Below are positions 52,675-61,725 of a stretch of 64,000 nucleotides of DNA, in pieces. The position numbers and the translations under genes were made by a program. The notes below the pieces were generated by a model, which worked only from the letters and a program-made list of their open reading frames with translations, ran no database searches and was not told where the DNA came from. The stretch is from an uncultured Clostridia bacterium (GTDB lineage: Bacteria > Bacillota > Clostridia > Christensenellales > CAG-138). Numbering within the stretch: the first letter of the stretch is position 1; each line of letters opens with the position of its first letter. The stretch spans positions 62,001-126,000 of the forward strand of contig CAKTYU010000006.1 in assembly GCA_934633985.1 (NCBI GenBank). The letters run 5' to 3'.

Positions 52675-52818
52675 TGCCGATCAGAAGATGGCGCGGGAAC
52701 AGAAGTTCCATGGAATATCAAACCATAAATCAAATCGTTTTTTGTGATGTCATGAAGGCGTCGCTTTCCCAGAAGGGGCAGCGGCGCTTGTTTTATGCCA
52801 TCGGGAGGGAGTTTTATT
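52675..52818 (+). promoter_or_regulatory. Structured leader, candidate riboswitch of unknown class
   Basis: About 145 untranslated bases before the S-component gene. GATGGC (52687-52692) can pair with GCCATC (52797-52802) as a closing helix whose 3-prime strand abuts the GGGAGGGAG ribosome site. Inside it: hairpin GGAAC-AGAA-GTTCC (52696-52709), a weaker ATCA/TGAT element around 52729-52748, and a strong stem-loop 52758-52786 (GCGTCGCT with AGCGGCGC, inner CCC/GGG, loop AGAA) followed by TTGTTTT, which looks like a terminator. A closing helix near the ribosome site plus a terminator-like arm suggests ligand control. TPP, THF, preQ1 and cobalamin cores were looked for and not seen. Confidence 0.45.
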
Positions 52819-53352
52819 ATGAAAAACAACACAACAGTAAGGACAGTAGTATTTGCGGCGGCTTTTCTGGCACTGGCGCTGGTGCTTCCGTTTTTGACGG
52901 GGCAGATACCGCAGATAGGCTCAATGCTTTCCCCCATGCACATACCCGTGCTCCTCTGCGGCTTCGTATGCGGTTGGCCCTGGGGGCTGGCGGTCGGAGT
53001 GGTAGCTCCGCTCCTGCGCTCTGTGCTGTTCAGCATGCCGCCGATGTACCCGACTGCGCTTTGCATGGCGTTTGAGCTTGCGGCATACGGCGCCGTTGCA
53101 GGGCTCATGTACAGGGCGCTGCCAAAGAAGAAAAGTAACATATACGTTGCCCTCATAACGGCCATGATAGTCGGCCGTCTGGTATGGGGCGCGGCGCGCT
53201 TCCTCTGCTCCGGGCTTGACCCGTCAAAATTCGGCTTTGCCGCCTTCTGGGCAGGGGCGTTCACAAAGGCGATACCCGGCATAATACTGCATATAATCCT
53301 CATACCTCTGCTCGTAATGGCGCTGGAAAAGGCCAAGCTCATATCAAAATAA
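52819..53352 (+). CDS. ECF transporter S-component
   Basis: Vitamin-type substrate-binding membrane subunit, 177 residues, about six helices, of the general ECF S-component family. Typical: FAAAFLALALVLPFLTGQIP, SPMHIPVLLCGFVCGWPWG and RSVLFSMPPMYPTALCMAFE. The MHIPVLL and PPMYP segments are common in S-components of unassigned specificity. Start at ATG 52819 seven bases after GGGAGGGAG; a longer frame has no site. The EcfAAT module is not in the window. Confidence 0.88.
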   Translation: MKNNTTVRTVVFAAAFLALALVLPFLTGQIPQIGSMLSPMHIPVLLCGFVCGWPWGLAVGVVAPLLRSVLFSMPPMYPTALCMAFELAAYGAVAGLMYRALPKKKSNIYVALITAMIVGRLVWGAARFLCSGLDPSKFGFAAFWAGAFTKAIPGIILHIILIPLLVMALEKAKLISK

Positions 53353-53371
53353 GCAAACGTCCATATAAGCC

Positions 53372-53399
53372 AAAACCACCGGTCAAGCCGGTGGTTTTT
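53372..53399. terminator. Bidirectional terminator
   Basis: Eleven-base stem AAAACCACCGG and complement with a five-base loop; separates the convergent S-component gene and lpdA. Confidence 0.92.
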
Positions 53400-53411
53400 A
53401 TTTATTTAGGT

Positions 53412-54800
53412 TTACTTGTTCAGCTTTGCGGCGAGATCCTCCAGCGCCTCGCTGAGCGCCTCCTCAAAGGACGGGTGGGGACGCATTATCTTGAGCAGCC
53501 CCTCCACCGTGAGACGGTTCGCAATGGCCTCGGATATCTCGCTTATCATGTCGGAGCTGTGCTCGCACATGAGCTGCGCGCCTATTATCTCCCGGGTATC
53601 GGCATTGGCTACTACCTTCATAAAGCAGCGGCCCGGATCCGATATGAGCGTTCTGGCGTTGCTGAACATCACGCATTTGCCCGCCTTTGCAGGTATTCCG
53701 GCCTCCTTGGCCTCGGCCTCCGTCATTCCCACCACCGCTATCTCGGGCCGGCAGTATATGACGCTGGGCACAACGTTCATATCCACGCTGCTCTCTATGC
53801 CGTTCATCATATCGACGCACGCAGTACCCTGGGCGGAGGCGACGTGGGCAAGCTGTATCCTTGCGGATACGTCGCCTATGGCGTACACGCCGGGTATGCT
53901 GGTTTGATACCTTTCGTCTACCTTTATGCTCCTGCGGTCCATTTCGGGCGCAAGGCCCTCCGCAAACAGGCCGTCCATATAGGGCTTGCGGCCTATGGCG
54001 CACAGCACGGCCTCGCCCGTCGCCGAGTTGTCCTTGCCCTTTTCGCTGAAGCGCACCGTGAAGCCGCCCTCGCCCTTCTCCACGCATTGCACCATGGAGT
54101 TGACGAACACGCTCACGCCCTGCTTTTTAAGTATCATGGCGAGGTTTTGCCCGAGCTCGCGGTCCATATTGGGAAGAAGCCTGTCCATTCCCTCTATGAC
54201 GGTCACCTTGCAGCCGAGATCGCTGTAAAACGTGGCAAACTCTATGCCTATGACGCCGCCGCCGATTATTATTATGGACTCGTAAAGATGGTCGCAGCCC
54301 TCAAGCAGCTCGTCCGAGGTCATTACCCCCGGAAGCTCCAGACCGGCTATTGGCGGGCGGGCAGGCACGGAGCCCGTGGCGGCGATTATCCTTTCCGCCG
54401 ACAGCTCATCGCAGCCGCCCTCGTTAAGCTCCACATGCACGCGGCCGGGGGCGGTTATCCGGGCGCGCCCCTTGATAAGTTCTACCTTGGCGCTCTTGAA
54501 AAGGCTTTCCACGCCGGAGCTCAGCTTGGCAGATATCTGCCGCTTGTAGGCAAATATCTCGCCCATATCAGCGCGGGCGCCCTCGACGTGTATGCCTATC
54601 CCGGCGCTTGCAGTGGCGGCATGATACGCCTCGGAGGAATGGAGCAGCGTCTTTGTGGGTATGCAGCCCCTGTTGAGGCAGGTGCCGCCCGCCTCACGGC
54701 TCTCCACCACCGCGACCTTCATTCCCAGCTTTGCGGCGCGCAGCGCGGCGACATAGCCGCCGGGGCCCGCGCCTATCACTATCAGTTGGTATTCCTTCAT
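53412..54800 (-). CDS. lpdA: Dihydrolipoyl dehydrogenase (glycine cleavage L-protein)
   Basis: FAD enzyme that reoxidises the lipoyl arm of H-protein with NAD+. The 462 residues have the N-terminal FAD site LIVIGAGPGGYVAALRAA, the redox disulfide CLNRGC (Cys pair five apart) in GGTCLNRGCIPTK, the NAD site IIIGGGVIGIEFAT and the C-terminal His-Glu pair in RPHPSFEEAL. It is the last gene of the glycine operon, and its ribosome site lies at the lplA stop. Confidence 0.96.
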   Translation of the reverse strand: MKEYQLIVIGAGPGGYVAALRAAKLGMKVAVVESREAGGTCLNRGCIPTKTLLHSSEAYHAATASAGIGIHVEGARADMGEIFAYKRQISAKLSSGVESLFKSAKVELIKGRARITAPGRVHVELNEGGCDELSAERIIAATGSVPARPPIAGLELPGVMTSDELLEGCDHLYESIIIIGGGVIGIEFATFYSDLGCKVTVIEGMDRLLPNMDRELGQNLAMILKKQGVSVFVNSMVQCVEKGEGGFTVRFSEKGKDNSATGEAVLCAIGRKPYMDGLFAEGLAPEMDRRSIKVDERYQTSIPGVYAIGDVSARIQLAHVASAQGTACVDMMNGIESSVDMNVVPSVIYCRPEIAVVGMTEAEAKEAGIPAKAGKCVMFSNARTLISDPGRCFMKVVANADTREIIGAQLMCEHSSDMISEISEAIANRLTVEGLLKIMRPHPSFEEALSEALEDLAAKLNK

Positions 54801-54807
54801 AAAAATA

Positions 54808-55788
54808 TCAAATCTCCTGTTCTTGGATCATGCGGCAGATATCCGGCGCTATATCGGGGCACGCCTTCCTTGCGGCAAGGCACAGGGCGGCCTCGCTGAA
54901 GCTTTCGCCCTCCAAGGCCGCCTTCAGCCTTTCGGCTATGCTCCAGTCCATAGAGTCGGAATATACCTCCGCCGCGTTTACCGTGCCGCCGTCCACCATA
55001 AGCTGTATCTGTACGCTTCCCCAGGGGAACCTTTCGCCGCACTCGAAGGTAAAGGGTATCTCCCTGCCGAAGCGCCACTTCCAGCTTCCGTATTTTTCAA
55101 ACAGCGGCTGTATGGCGCTCCTGTCCCGCTCCGAAAGGCCTATCTCCTCATACGGCAGGCCGTACACCTCGCCAAAGGCCTCGGCGAGCTTTTGCGAAAG
55201 CAGCTCTATCGTGGTGTGCGGCGCAAGCTCCTTTAGGTTTACTACCCTTGAACGGACGGAATCCACGCCCTTGGACGACAGCTTGGCCTTCGAGGGGTTG
55301 AGGTAGCGTCCCATCTTTTCCCCGTCAACGTCCACCATGAGCGTGCCATGATGGTATGCGCTTGGGCCGTTCTTGTAAAATGCGTTGCCGGAAAACTTGC
55401 GCCCGTCCGCCAGTATGTCGTTGCGCCCGCTGCGCTCTACCCTCACGCCCAGCTTTTCGCAGGCGCGCTCTATCACCTTGAGCTGCTTATCCAGATCGTA
55501 ATCCGCCGCGGGGAGCAAAAAGGTGAAGTTCAGGTTGCCGAGGTCGTGAAAGACCGCGCCGCCGCCCGAAAGCCTGCGGGCCAGCCTTCCGCCCTCCTCC
55601 TCCAGCAGGGTGGTCCTGCATTCCTTAAAGGCATTCTGGTTGCGGCCTATGACCACGGTATTCTGGTTTTGCCAGAGATACAGCGTGCAGCAGCCCTCGT
55701 CTGTGTTTTGCAGCAGATATTCCTCCACCGCTAAATTGAAAAAGGGGTCAAAGCTTTGACCCCTGTAAAGCTTTAGTTTGTCTATCAT
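54808..55788 (-). CDS. lplA: Lipoate--protein ligase
   Basis: Attaches lipoate to the H-protein. The 326 residues start at ATG 55788 (GGAG five bases ahead). Seen: the N-terminal NLAVEEYLL and VVIGRNQNAFKEC, the lipoate-binding RRLSGGGAVFHDLGNLNFTF, and the lysine motif GRKFSGNAFY, followed by a C-terminal accessory domain, so it is the full two-domain form. Placement inside the gcv operon ties lipoylation supply to glycine level. Confidence 0.95.
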   Translation of the reverse strand: MIDKLKLYRGQSFDPFFNLAVEEYLLQNTDEGCCTLYLWQNQNTVVIGRNQNAFKECRTTLLEEEGGRLARRLSGGGAVFHDLGNLNFTFLLPAADYDLDKQLKVIERACEKLGVRVERSGRNDILADGRKFSGNAFYKNGPSAYHHGTLMVDVDGEKMGRYLNPSKAKLSSKGVDSVRSRVVNLKELAPHTTIELLSQKLAEAFGEVYGLPYEEIGLSERDRSAIQPLFEKYGSWKWRFGREIPFTFECGERFPWGSVQIQLMVDGGTVNAAEVYSDSMDWSIAERLKAALEGESFSEAALCLAARKACPDIAPDICRMIQEQEI

Positions 55789-55807
55789 CAATTCTCCGTT
55801 ATTTTTA

Positions 55808-57208
55808 TTATTTTGTATAGCGGACTATCGGGCTTCGAGCCGCCTTGACCTCGTCCGGCCTGCCTATCTGCGCGTTGTGGGGGGCGCCGTGCATATATTC
55901 GGGGTCGGTATGGCCCAGCTCATACAGCTTGCGGTAGACCTCCGCCGCCCAGTCCAGCGTATCCTTGCTCTCGGTCTCGGTGGGCTCCAGCATGAGCGCC
56001 TCATGCACTATCATGGGGAAGTACATTGTAGGCGGATGCATCCCGTAGTCTATAAGGGACTTGGCGACGTCCAGAGCGGAAACGCCGGTCTCCTTCTTGA
56101 AGCCGGAAAGGTCGAGCACGAACTCATGCATACATATACGGTCGAAAGCCGGCTCAAAGGTGCCCTGTATCCTCCGCATGAGGTAGTTCGCGTTGAGCAC
56201 AGCATTCCTCGCCGCCTCGGGTATGCCCTCGCGGCCAAGGGTCATTATGTAGGTAAGAGCCTTTACTACCACGAGGAAGTTGCCCGCAAAGCCGCGCACC
56301 TGGATATGTCCCTCGCCCTCCATCATGGCGCTGTGGGGCAGGAATTTTGCAAGGAAATCCTTGCAGCCCACCGCGCCGGAGCCCGGGCCGCCGCCGCCGT
56401 GAGGCGTCGCAAAGGTCTTGTGCAGGTTCATGTGTATGCAGTCGAAGCCCATATCGCCCGGGCGCACCACGCCCATTACAGCGTTGAGGTTTGCGCCGTC
56501 ATAATAGCAGAGGCCGCCTGCCTCGTGTACGAGGCGGGTTATCTCCAATATGTTCTCATCGAATATGCCCACAGTATTGGGGTTGGTAAGCATAAGGCCG
56601 GCGGTATCCTCGCCCAGCGCCGCCTTCAGCGCCTCCAGATCCACGCAGCCGTTGGGGGCGGAGGCGATATTTACCACCTGATAGCCGCACATGGCCGCCG
56701 TGGCGGGGTTGGTGCCGTGGGCGGAATCCGGGACGATTATCTTGTTGCGCTTAGCATCGCCTCTGCTGTCGTGGTACTGCTTGATGAGCAGCACTCCGGT
56801 GAACTCGCCGTGGGCGCCTGCGGAGGGCTGGAAGGTCATATCGTCCATTCCGGTGACCTCGCAAAGATACCTGCGCGTCGTGTCGAGCACCTCGCGGCAG
56901 CCCTCGGTGGTGTGCTTGGGGGCGAGGGGGTGGATTGCCGTAAAGCCGGGCAGCGCGGCCATTTCCTCATCTATGCGGGGGTTATACTTCATGGTGCAGG
57001 AGCCCAGAGGATAAAAGCCGCAGTTCACGCCGTGTACCCTGTGGTTAAGCTCGGTATAGTGGCGGGAGATGTCGGTCTCGCTCATTTCGGGCAGCGCGGG
57101 CTTGGTCTCGCGCCGAAGCTCCGCGGGCAGCTCAACGGTCTCAACGTCGCACTTGGGCAGTATTGAGCACTTGCGTCCGGGCGCGCTCTTTTCGAATATC
57201 AGCTTCAT
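55808..57208 (-). CDS. gcvPB: Glycine dehydrogenase (decarboxylating) subunit 2
   Basis: PLP-binding half of the split P-protein. The 466 residues hold MNLHKTFATPHGGGGPG, where the Lys forms the PLP Schiff base, and HGEFTGVLLI. Its ATG overlaps the gcvPA stop by one base (TAATG), as expected for an obligate heteromer. Confidence 0.97.
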   Translation of the reverse strand: MKLIFEKSAPGRKCSILPKCDVETVELPAELRRETKPALPEMSETDISRHYTELNHRVHGVNCGFYPLGSCTMKYNPRIDEEMAALPGFTAIHPLAPKHTTEGCREVLDTTRRYLCEVTGMDDMTFQPSAGAHGEFTGVLLIKQYHDSRGDAKRNKIIVPDSAHGTNPATAAMCGYQVVNIASAPNGCVDLEALKAALGEDTAGLMLTNPNTVGIFDENILEITRLVHEAGGLCYYDGANLNAVMGVVRPGDMGFDCIHMNLHKTFATPHGGGGPGSGAVGCKDFLAKFLPHSAMMEGEGHIQVRGFAGNFLVVVKALTYIMTLGREGIPEAARNAVLNANYLMRRIQGTFEPAFDRICMHEFVLDLSGFKKETGVSALDVAKSLIDYGMHPPTMYFPMIVHEALMLEPTETESKDTLDWAAEVYRKLYELGHTDPEYMHGAPHNAQIGRPDEVKAARSPIVRYTK

Positions 57209-58521
57209 TACGCAAGCACCTCCTTAACCACTTCTATGGCCCTGTCAAGCTGGGCCCTCGTTACCTTCTCGGTAGCGCACCACAGTATGCCGTCCTCCAC
57301 GGGCAGGCCGCCCAGTATGTCGGCCTCCTCGAGGGCCTTCAGCACCTCGTCCCGCCGTGGCAGCTCCGTCACGAACTCATGGAAGAAATCGCCCTTGTAT
57401 TTAAGCAGCACGCCGGGTATCTCGCAGAGCTTCGCCGCGAGGTAGTGCGCCTTCGCCATGCTCTGCCTTGCCGCCTCCGCCATGCCGTCGGGGCCCATAG
57501 TAGCCATATACAGGCCTGCTGTAAACGCGCAGAGAGCCTGATTGGAGCATATATTGCTGCTGGCCTTTTCGCGGCGTATGTGCTGCTCGCGGGCCTGAAG
57601 CGAAAGCACGTATGCCGTATCGCCCTTGCTGTCGGTGGTCTGGCCCACTATGCGGCCGGGCAGCTTCCGCATGTGCTTTGCAAGCGTAGCCATAAAGCCG
57701 AGATACGGGCCGCCGTAGGAGAGCGGCATGCCGAGAGGCTGTCCCTCGCCCACCGCTATGTCCGCGCCGCAGTCGCGCGGGGTCTTTATTATTGCCAGTG
57801 CTATGGGGTTGCAGCCCATTATGTACATCGCTCCGGCGGCGTGCACCATTTCGCCTATCGCCGCCGCGTCCTCAAGCTGCCCGAAAAAGCTGGGCTGCTG
57901 GATATATACGGAGGCAACGTCCTCTGTGAGCATCTCCCGGAGGGCGTCCAGATCGGTCTTGCCGTCCTTCATGGGCACGACGCGCATCTCGTCGCCCGTG
58001 CCGTAGCAGTAGGTGCGGACGGTGTTTATGGTATCCGGATGGGAGGCGCCGGAAATCAGCGTCACCCTGCGCTTGCGGTCGCGGCACATGGCGGCGGCCT
58101 CGCCCGCGGCGGTAGCGCCATCGTATACCGAGGCGTTGGAGACATCCATTCCGGTGAGCTCGCATATCATGGTCTGATACTCGAATATGCTCTGCAATAC
58201 GCCCTGGCTCATTTCGGCCTGATAGGGGGTGTACGCGGTCAGGAACTCCTCCTTGGTGGGGATATACTTCACTATGCTGGGAATGTAATGGTCGTATGCG
58301 CCCGCGCCGCGCAGAACCGTCTTGAAGACCTTGTTCTTTGCCGCCATGGCGGATACGGCATTGCTGACCTCCAGCTCGCTCATTCCCTCGGGTATGTCCA
58401 GCGGTTCGTCGAGATACATTTCCTCAGGCACATCGCGGTAAAGCTCCCGGTAATCCGTAAGCCCGATGGCCTTCAGCATCTCTCTGCGTTCCGCCTCTGT
58501 GGATGGAACGTAGCTGCCCAT
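57208..58521 (-). CDS. gcvPA: Glycine dehydrogenase (decarboxylating) subunit 1
   Basis: First half of the split P-protein, 437 residues. It opens SYVPSTEAERREMLKAIG, the standard start of the subunit, and includes YTPYQAEMSQGVLQ and SYGGPYLGFMA. GGAGGG lies inside the end of gcvH, four bases after which the ATG follows the gcvH stop. Two-subunit P-proteins are the rule in Firmicutes. Confidence 0.97.
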   Translation of the reverse strand: MGSYVPSTEAERREMLKAIGLTDYRELYRDVPEEMYLDEPLDIPEGMSELEVSNAVSAMAAKNKVFKTVLRGAGAYDHYIPSIVKYIPTKEEFLTAYTPYQAEMSQGVLQSIFEYQTMICELTGMDVSNASVYDGATAAGEAAAMCRDRKRRVTLISGASHPDTINTVRTYCYGTGDEMRVVPMKDGKTDLDALREMLTEDVASVYIQQPSFFGQLEDAAAIGEMVHAAGAMYIMGCNPIALAIIKTPRDCGADIAVGEGQPLGMPLSYGGPYLGFMATLAKHMRKLPGRIVGQTTDSKGDTAYVLSLQAREQHIRREKASSNICSNQALCAFTAGLYMATMGPDGMAEAARQSMAKAHYLAAKLCEIPGVLLKYKGDFFHEFVTELPRRDEVLKALEEADILGGLPVEDGILWCATEKVTRAQLDRAIEVVKEVLA

Positions 58522-58524
58522 TAT

Positions 58525-58902
58525 TTAGCCCTCCTGCGCGCAGAATTCTTCGTATGCCGCCGCGTCCAGCAGCTCTTCCTTGTCGGTGACGCCCTCGACC
58601 TTGATTATCCATGCGCCGTAAGGATCGGAATTGAGCAGCTCGGGGGAATCTAACAGCTCCTCGTTGACGGCTACTACCTTGCCGGTAACGGGGCAGATAA
58701 GGTCGGATACTGCCTTGACGGACTCTATATCGCCAAAGGCCTCGGAGGCGGTAACGTCGTCGCCCTCTGCAGGCAGGTTTACGAATACCACGTCGCCAAG
58801 GGCGTCCTGTGCGAAATCGGAAATGCCGATTATGACGGTGTCGCCGTCCATCTTTACCCATTCATGGGACTTTGAATAGCTGAGCTCGTTGGGATAATTC
58901 AT
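58525..58902 (-). CDS. gcvH: Glycine cleavage H-protein
   Basis: Lipoyl carrier shuttling the aminomethyl group between P-, T- and L-proteins. The 125 residues contain ESVKAVSDLICPVTG, where the Lys is the lipoylation site, and HEWVKMDGDTVIIGISDFAQ at the start. A palindromic hairpin (CCCGCCCGG/CCGGGCGGG, 58948-58970) sits in the 92-base gap after the fusion gene. Confidence 0.97.
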   Translation of the reverse strand: MNYPNELSYSKSHEWVKMDGDTVIIGISDFAQDALGDVVFVNLPAEGDDVTASEAFGDIESVKAVSDLICPVTGKVVAVNEELLDSPELLNSDPYGAWIIKVEGVTDKEELLDAAAYEEFCAQEG

Positions 58903-58947
58903 TTTTAATACCTCCGTTAAAATATTGTATATGCTTTGCTGTTATAT

Positions 58948-58970
58948 CCCGCCCGGAAGCCCCGGGCGGG
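58948..58970 (-). repeat. Intercistronic hairpin before gcvH
   Basis: Nine-base GC stem with a five-base loop and no U run, between the fusion gene and gcvH. Probably protects or paces the downstream message rather than ending it. Confidence 0.5.
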
Positions 58971-58994
58971 TCGTCTTATGTATTTCGCCCTTAA

Positions 58995-61643
58995 TTACAG
59001 GCCGATCTTTGCGGAAAAGCTCTCCAGCGCGTTGAGCATTTCCTCGTCCTCGAAGCAGTAGTGCAGCTTGGTATAGCCGCTGCGGAGCTTGGCGACCTCG
59101 TCGCCTATCTCCTTGCCGCGCAGTATGCAGTCCGCCATCAGCTCCGCCAGCTTGTCGAACTCCTCAAAGCCGAAGCCGAAGCGGGTCATCTCGCTCATGC
59201 CCATACGCAGCGCGCCGGAGGCGGTGAAGCCCTCCTCATCGGGGGTGGCCTGATAGTTGACGATTATGTTGTTGCGCTCCAGCCGCTCCGCGACCTCGGG
59301 GCCCATGCCGTAGCCCACGGAGGCAATTACCTGATGGGTCTCGGTGTAGCCTATCTCGGGATCGCCCGCGACGTCCAGCCCGTTCTTCTTCAGGGCCTTG
59401 GCGAAGTGCTTGGCGTTCTCGATTATGGCCTTCTGGTACTGGGCCTTGAAGGTGTTCATCTCGTATGCGGCCATCAGCAGGCCAAGCTGGGTGCCCAGGT
59501 GGTGGTTGGATACGCTGCCGGGGAAGGCGCGGCTCTGTATGGTCTCCCAAAGGCCGTACTTGAGGTCCTCCTTCTTCCAGTTGGTGGCTATCACGCCGCG
59601 CTGGGGGCCGAAGAAGGTCTTGTGGGTGGAGCCGGTGACTATCTCGGCGCCCTCCTCGAAGGGCTTCTGGAAGTAATCGCCCACCAGGCCCAGAACGTGA
59701 GCCATATCGTACATTATGGTGGTGGGTATGTTCTGCTCGTCCACGAACTTGCGTATAGCCGCCACGGGCTCCTTATGCAGCACCATGGACTTGCCGAAGA
59801 TTATAAGCTCCGGCCTGTACTGGTCGATCAGCTTCTTGGTCTCCTCCACGTCTATCTTGTAGATATTATCCTCGCATACCGGAAAGTTCACTATGGCGTG
59901 CCGCTCGGTAACGGGGTCTATGGCGATATAGTCGCGCAGCGCGCCCATGGGCTGAGCGGAAAGGTGTCCGCCCTTGATTATGTGGTTGTTCATCACATAG
60001 CCCAGGCGCTGGGGTGTATGCTTGCGGTCTAGGCGGTTCTTCCAGTCCATTATGGCGGAGAAGGTAGCCATATTGGACATCTGGCCGCTGATAACGCGGG
60101 TCTCTACCTCTGTGCAGTTGAAGTATTCCCTCATCTGCTCCACAAGAAGCTGCTCCACGCGGTCTATGAACTTAGTGCCCTGATAGTAGAATATGTCCTG
60201 ATCGTAGAAGGACTTTATCTTCTTGTGCTCCGCATACCTAAAGGCAGGGTCGGAGGCGCAAAGGAGCTGCACCGCGCGGCTGGCGGTGTTCTCGGAGGGT
60301 ATCAGGTTTATGCACTGGCGCTGGCGCCATTCGTGGTTGTGGGTAGCGTCGAATATGAGCTCTACGGCCTTCTTTGCCCTGTCGTCTACCTTGACGTCCA
60401 TCTGGGCGGGCTCATAGCCGTAGATTATCGGGCGCGCGAAGGGGGGAGCGTCCACCCTCATGTGATACGGGGGTATGACCGCCTTGAGCCGCTTGCCGCG
60501 CACGTCTATCTCCACCTTGTCGTCCTCCAGAACGTCGCTCGAGATATAGCACAGGCCGATGGAGCGCTTTGCGGTCTCGGCGGTGATCACCGTGGCAAGG
60601 CCCTCGCCCTCGCTGCGGTAGTAAGGCACCATCGTGCCGCTGGTCACCCAGCCCACGAGCTCTCCGTCCCGGTATATTTCCATGCCGGCGCGCATTACGC
60701 CGCGATCCAGCAGGGTTATGGGCATTATGCGCTTGGGCAGCACGTCCATGCCGGAGAAGTCGCGGTTCATCACCTTTTTAAAGGCCTCAGATTGCCTGGT
60801 GAGGGCCGCCCTGCCGATAAAGTCGCCCTTCTGATCGGAGAAGCTCACGGCGAACTTGGCCACGGACACGGCGAATATGGGCATATCGCTGCCGTCGGGG
60901 CCCTTGCCCATCTCGTGGCCGTACAGTGGGAGGCCGGCCTCAAGGCGCAGCGTATCTCTTGCGCCCAAGCCAGCGGGCTTGCCGCCCAGCTCTATGAGGC
61001 GGTTCCACAGCCACTCTGCGTCACAGCTCTTTACGTATACCTCATAGCCCAGAGGCTCACCGGTGTAGCCGGTCTTGGCTATCCACGCCTGATGGCCCTC
61101 AAGGTCTACCGTGTTCAGCGCATTCTTCATGGGCTCGGTCACGGCCTTGCCCTTGGTGAGGGTGAGCATTATCTCCTTGCTCTTGGGACCCTGAACGGCT
61201 ATGGCGGCGTAGTCCTTGGATATATCGGTTATGGTGCAGTCGTATTCCTTGGATATGGGCAGGAGGTGGGCAAGATCCTTTTCCGTGTTGGCGGCATTCA
61301 CCACCAGCAGCAGATCCTCCTCGTTGAACTTGTAAAGGTAGGCGTCGTCTATGGCGCTGCCCTTTTCATCGGGAATTATGGCGTACTGCGCCTGCTTGAC
61401 GTCCAGCGCCATGACGTTGCTGGAAAGCACATGCTGGAGGAAGGCGACCCTCTCGGGGCCTTCGATAAGCAGCCTGCCCATGTGGGAAACATCAAAAAGT
61501 CCGCAGGCATGACGTGTATAGAGATGCTCTGCAACTATGCCGGTTGGATACTGTATAGGCATCTCCCATCCGCCGAAGTCCACCATATCCGCCCCCGCCG
61601 CAACGTGGGCGTCATACAGTTGAGTACGCTTGAGTTCGCTCAT
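58995..61643 (-). CDS. Fused aminomethyltransferase (T-protein) and serine hydroxymethyltransferase
   Basis: One reading frame of 882 residues joins two enzymes of glycine/C1 metabolism. Residues 1 to about 400 are GcvT: YDAHVAAGADMVDFGGWEMP, LFDVSHMG, LVVNAANTEKD and GARDTLRLEAGLPLYGHE. Residues from about 425 are GlyA: CINLIPSENTASR, and the PLP lysine (Lys 675) in TGSTHKTFFGPQRG. Both active sites look intact. There is no stop, frameshift or ribosome site at the join; the linker is short (about 400-425). AGGAGG lies seven bases before the ATG. First gene after the glycine riboswitch. Fusion would let methylene-THF made by T-protein serve serine synthesis directly. Confidence 0.95.
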   Translation of the reverse strand: MSELKRTQLYDAHVAAGADMVDFGGWEMPIQYPTGIVAEHLYTRHACGLFDVSHMGRLLIEGPERVAFLQHVLSSNVMALDVKQAQYAIIPDEKGSAIDDAYLYKFNEEDLLLVVNAANTEKDLAHLLPISKEYDCTITDISKDYAAIAVQGPKSKEIMLTLTKGKAVTEPMKNALNTVDLEGHQAWIAKTGYTGEPLGYEVYVKSCDAEWLWNRLIELGGKPAGLGARDTLRLEAGLPLYGHEMGKGPDGSDMPIFAVSVAKFAVSFSDQKGDFIGRAALTRQSEAFKKVMNRDFSGMDVLPKRIMPITLLDRGVMRAGMEIYRDGELVGWVTSGTMVPYYRSEGEGLATVITAETAKRSIGLCYISSDVLEDDKVEIDVRGKRLKAVIPPYHMRVDAPPFARPIIYGYEPAQMDVKVDDRAKKAVELIFDATHNHEWRQRQCINLIPSENTASRAVQLLCASDPAFRYAEHKKIKSFYDQDIFYYQGTKFIDRVEQLLVEQMREYFNCTEVETRVISGQMSNMATFSAIMDWKNRLDRKHTPQRLGYVMNNHIIKGGHLSAQPMGALRDYIAIDPVTERHAIVNFPVCEDNIYKIDVEETKKLIDQYRPELIIFGKSMVLHKEPVAAIRKFVDEQNIPTTIMYDMAHVLGLVGDYFQKPFEEGAEIVTGSTHKTFFGPQRGVIATNWKKEDLKYGLWETIQSRAFPGSVSNHHLGTQLGLLMAAYEMNTFKAQYQKAIIENAKHFAKALKKNGLDVAGDPEIGYTETHQVIASVGYGMGPEVAERLERNNIIVNYQATPDEEGFTASGALRMGMSEMTRFGFGFEEFDKLAELMADCILRGKEIGDEVAKLRSGYTKLHYCFEDEEMLNALESFSAKIGL

Positions 61644-61725
61644 AAAATTACCTCCTGTTTAATATATGTTTTTTTGATTTGGCGTTGTTATTGAGACAAA
61701 TATCCGCGTTACTTTTTAGACACTT

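Noticed and set aside
52659..53075. 138-residue plus-strand ORF starting in the S-component leader
   Set aside because: It is out of frame with the S-component gene, crosses the leader hairpins and becomes Ala/Arg-rich nonsense.
60225..61694. 489-residue plus-strand ORF opposite the GcvT-GlyA gene, and similar long antisense ORFs (53391-54899, 55778-57166, 57163-58653, 25562-26974)
   Set aside because: Each lies opposite a well-conserved enzyme; such open frames are a by-product of GC-rich codon use. Compositions are His/Gly/Tyr-rich or Ser-rich and have no recognisable domains.
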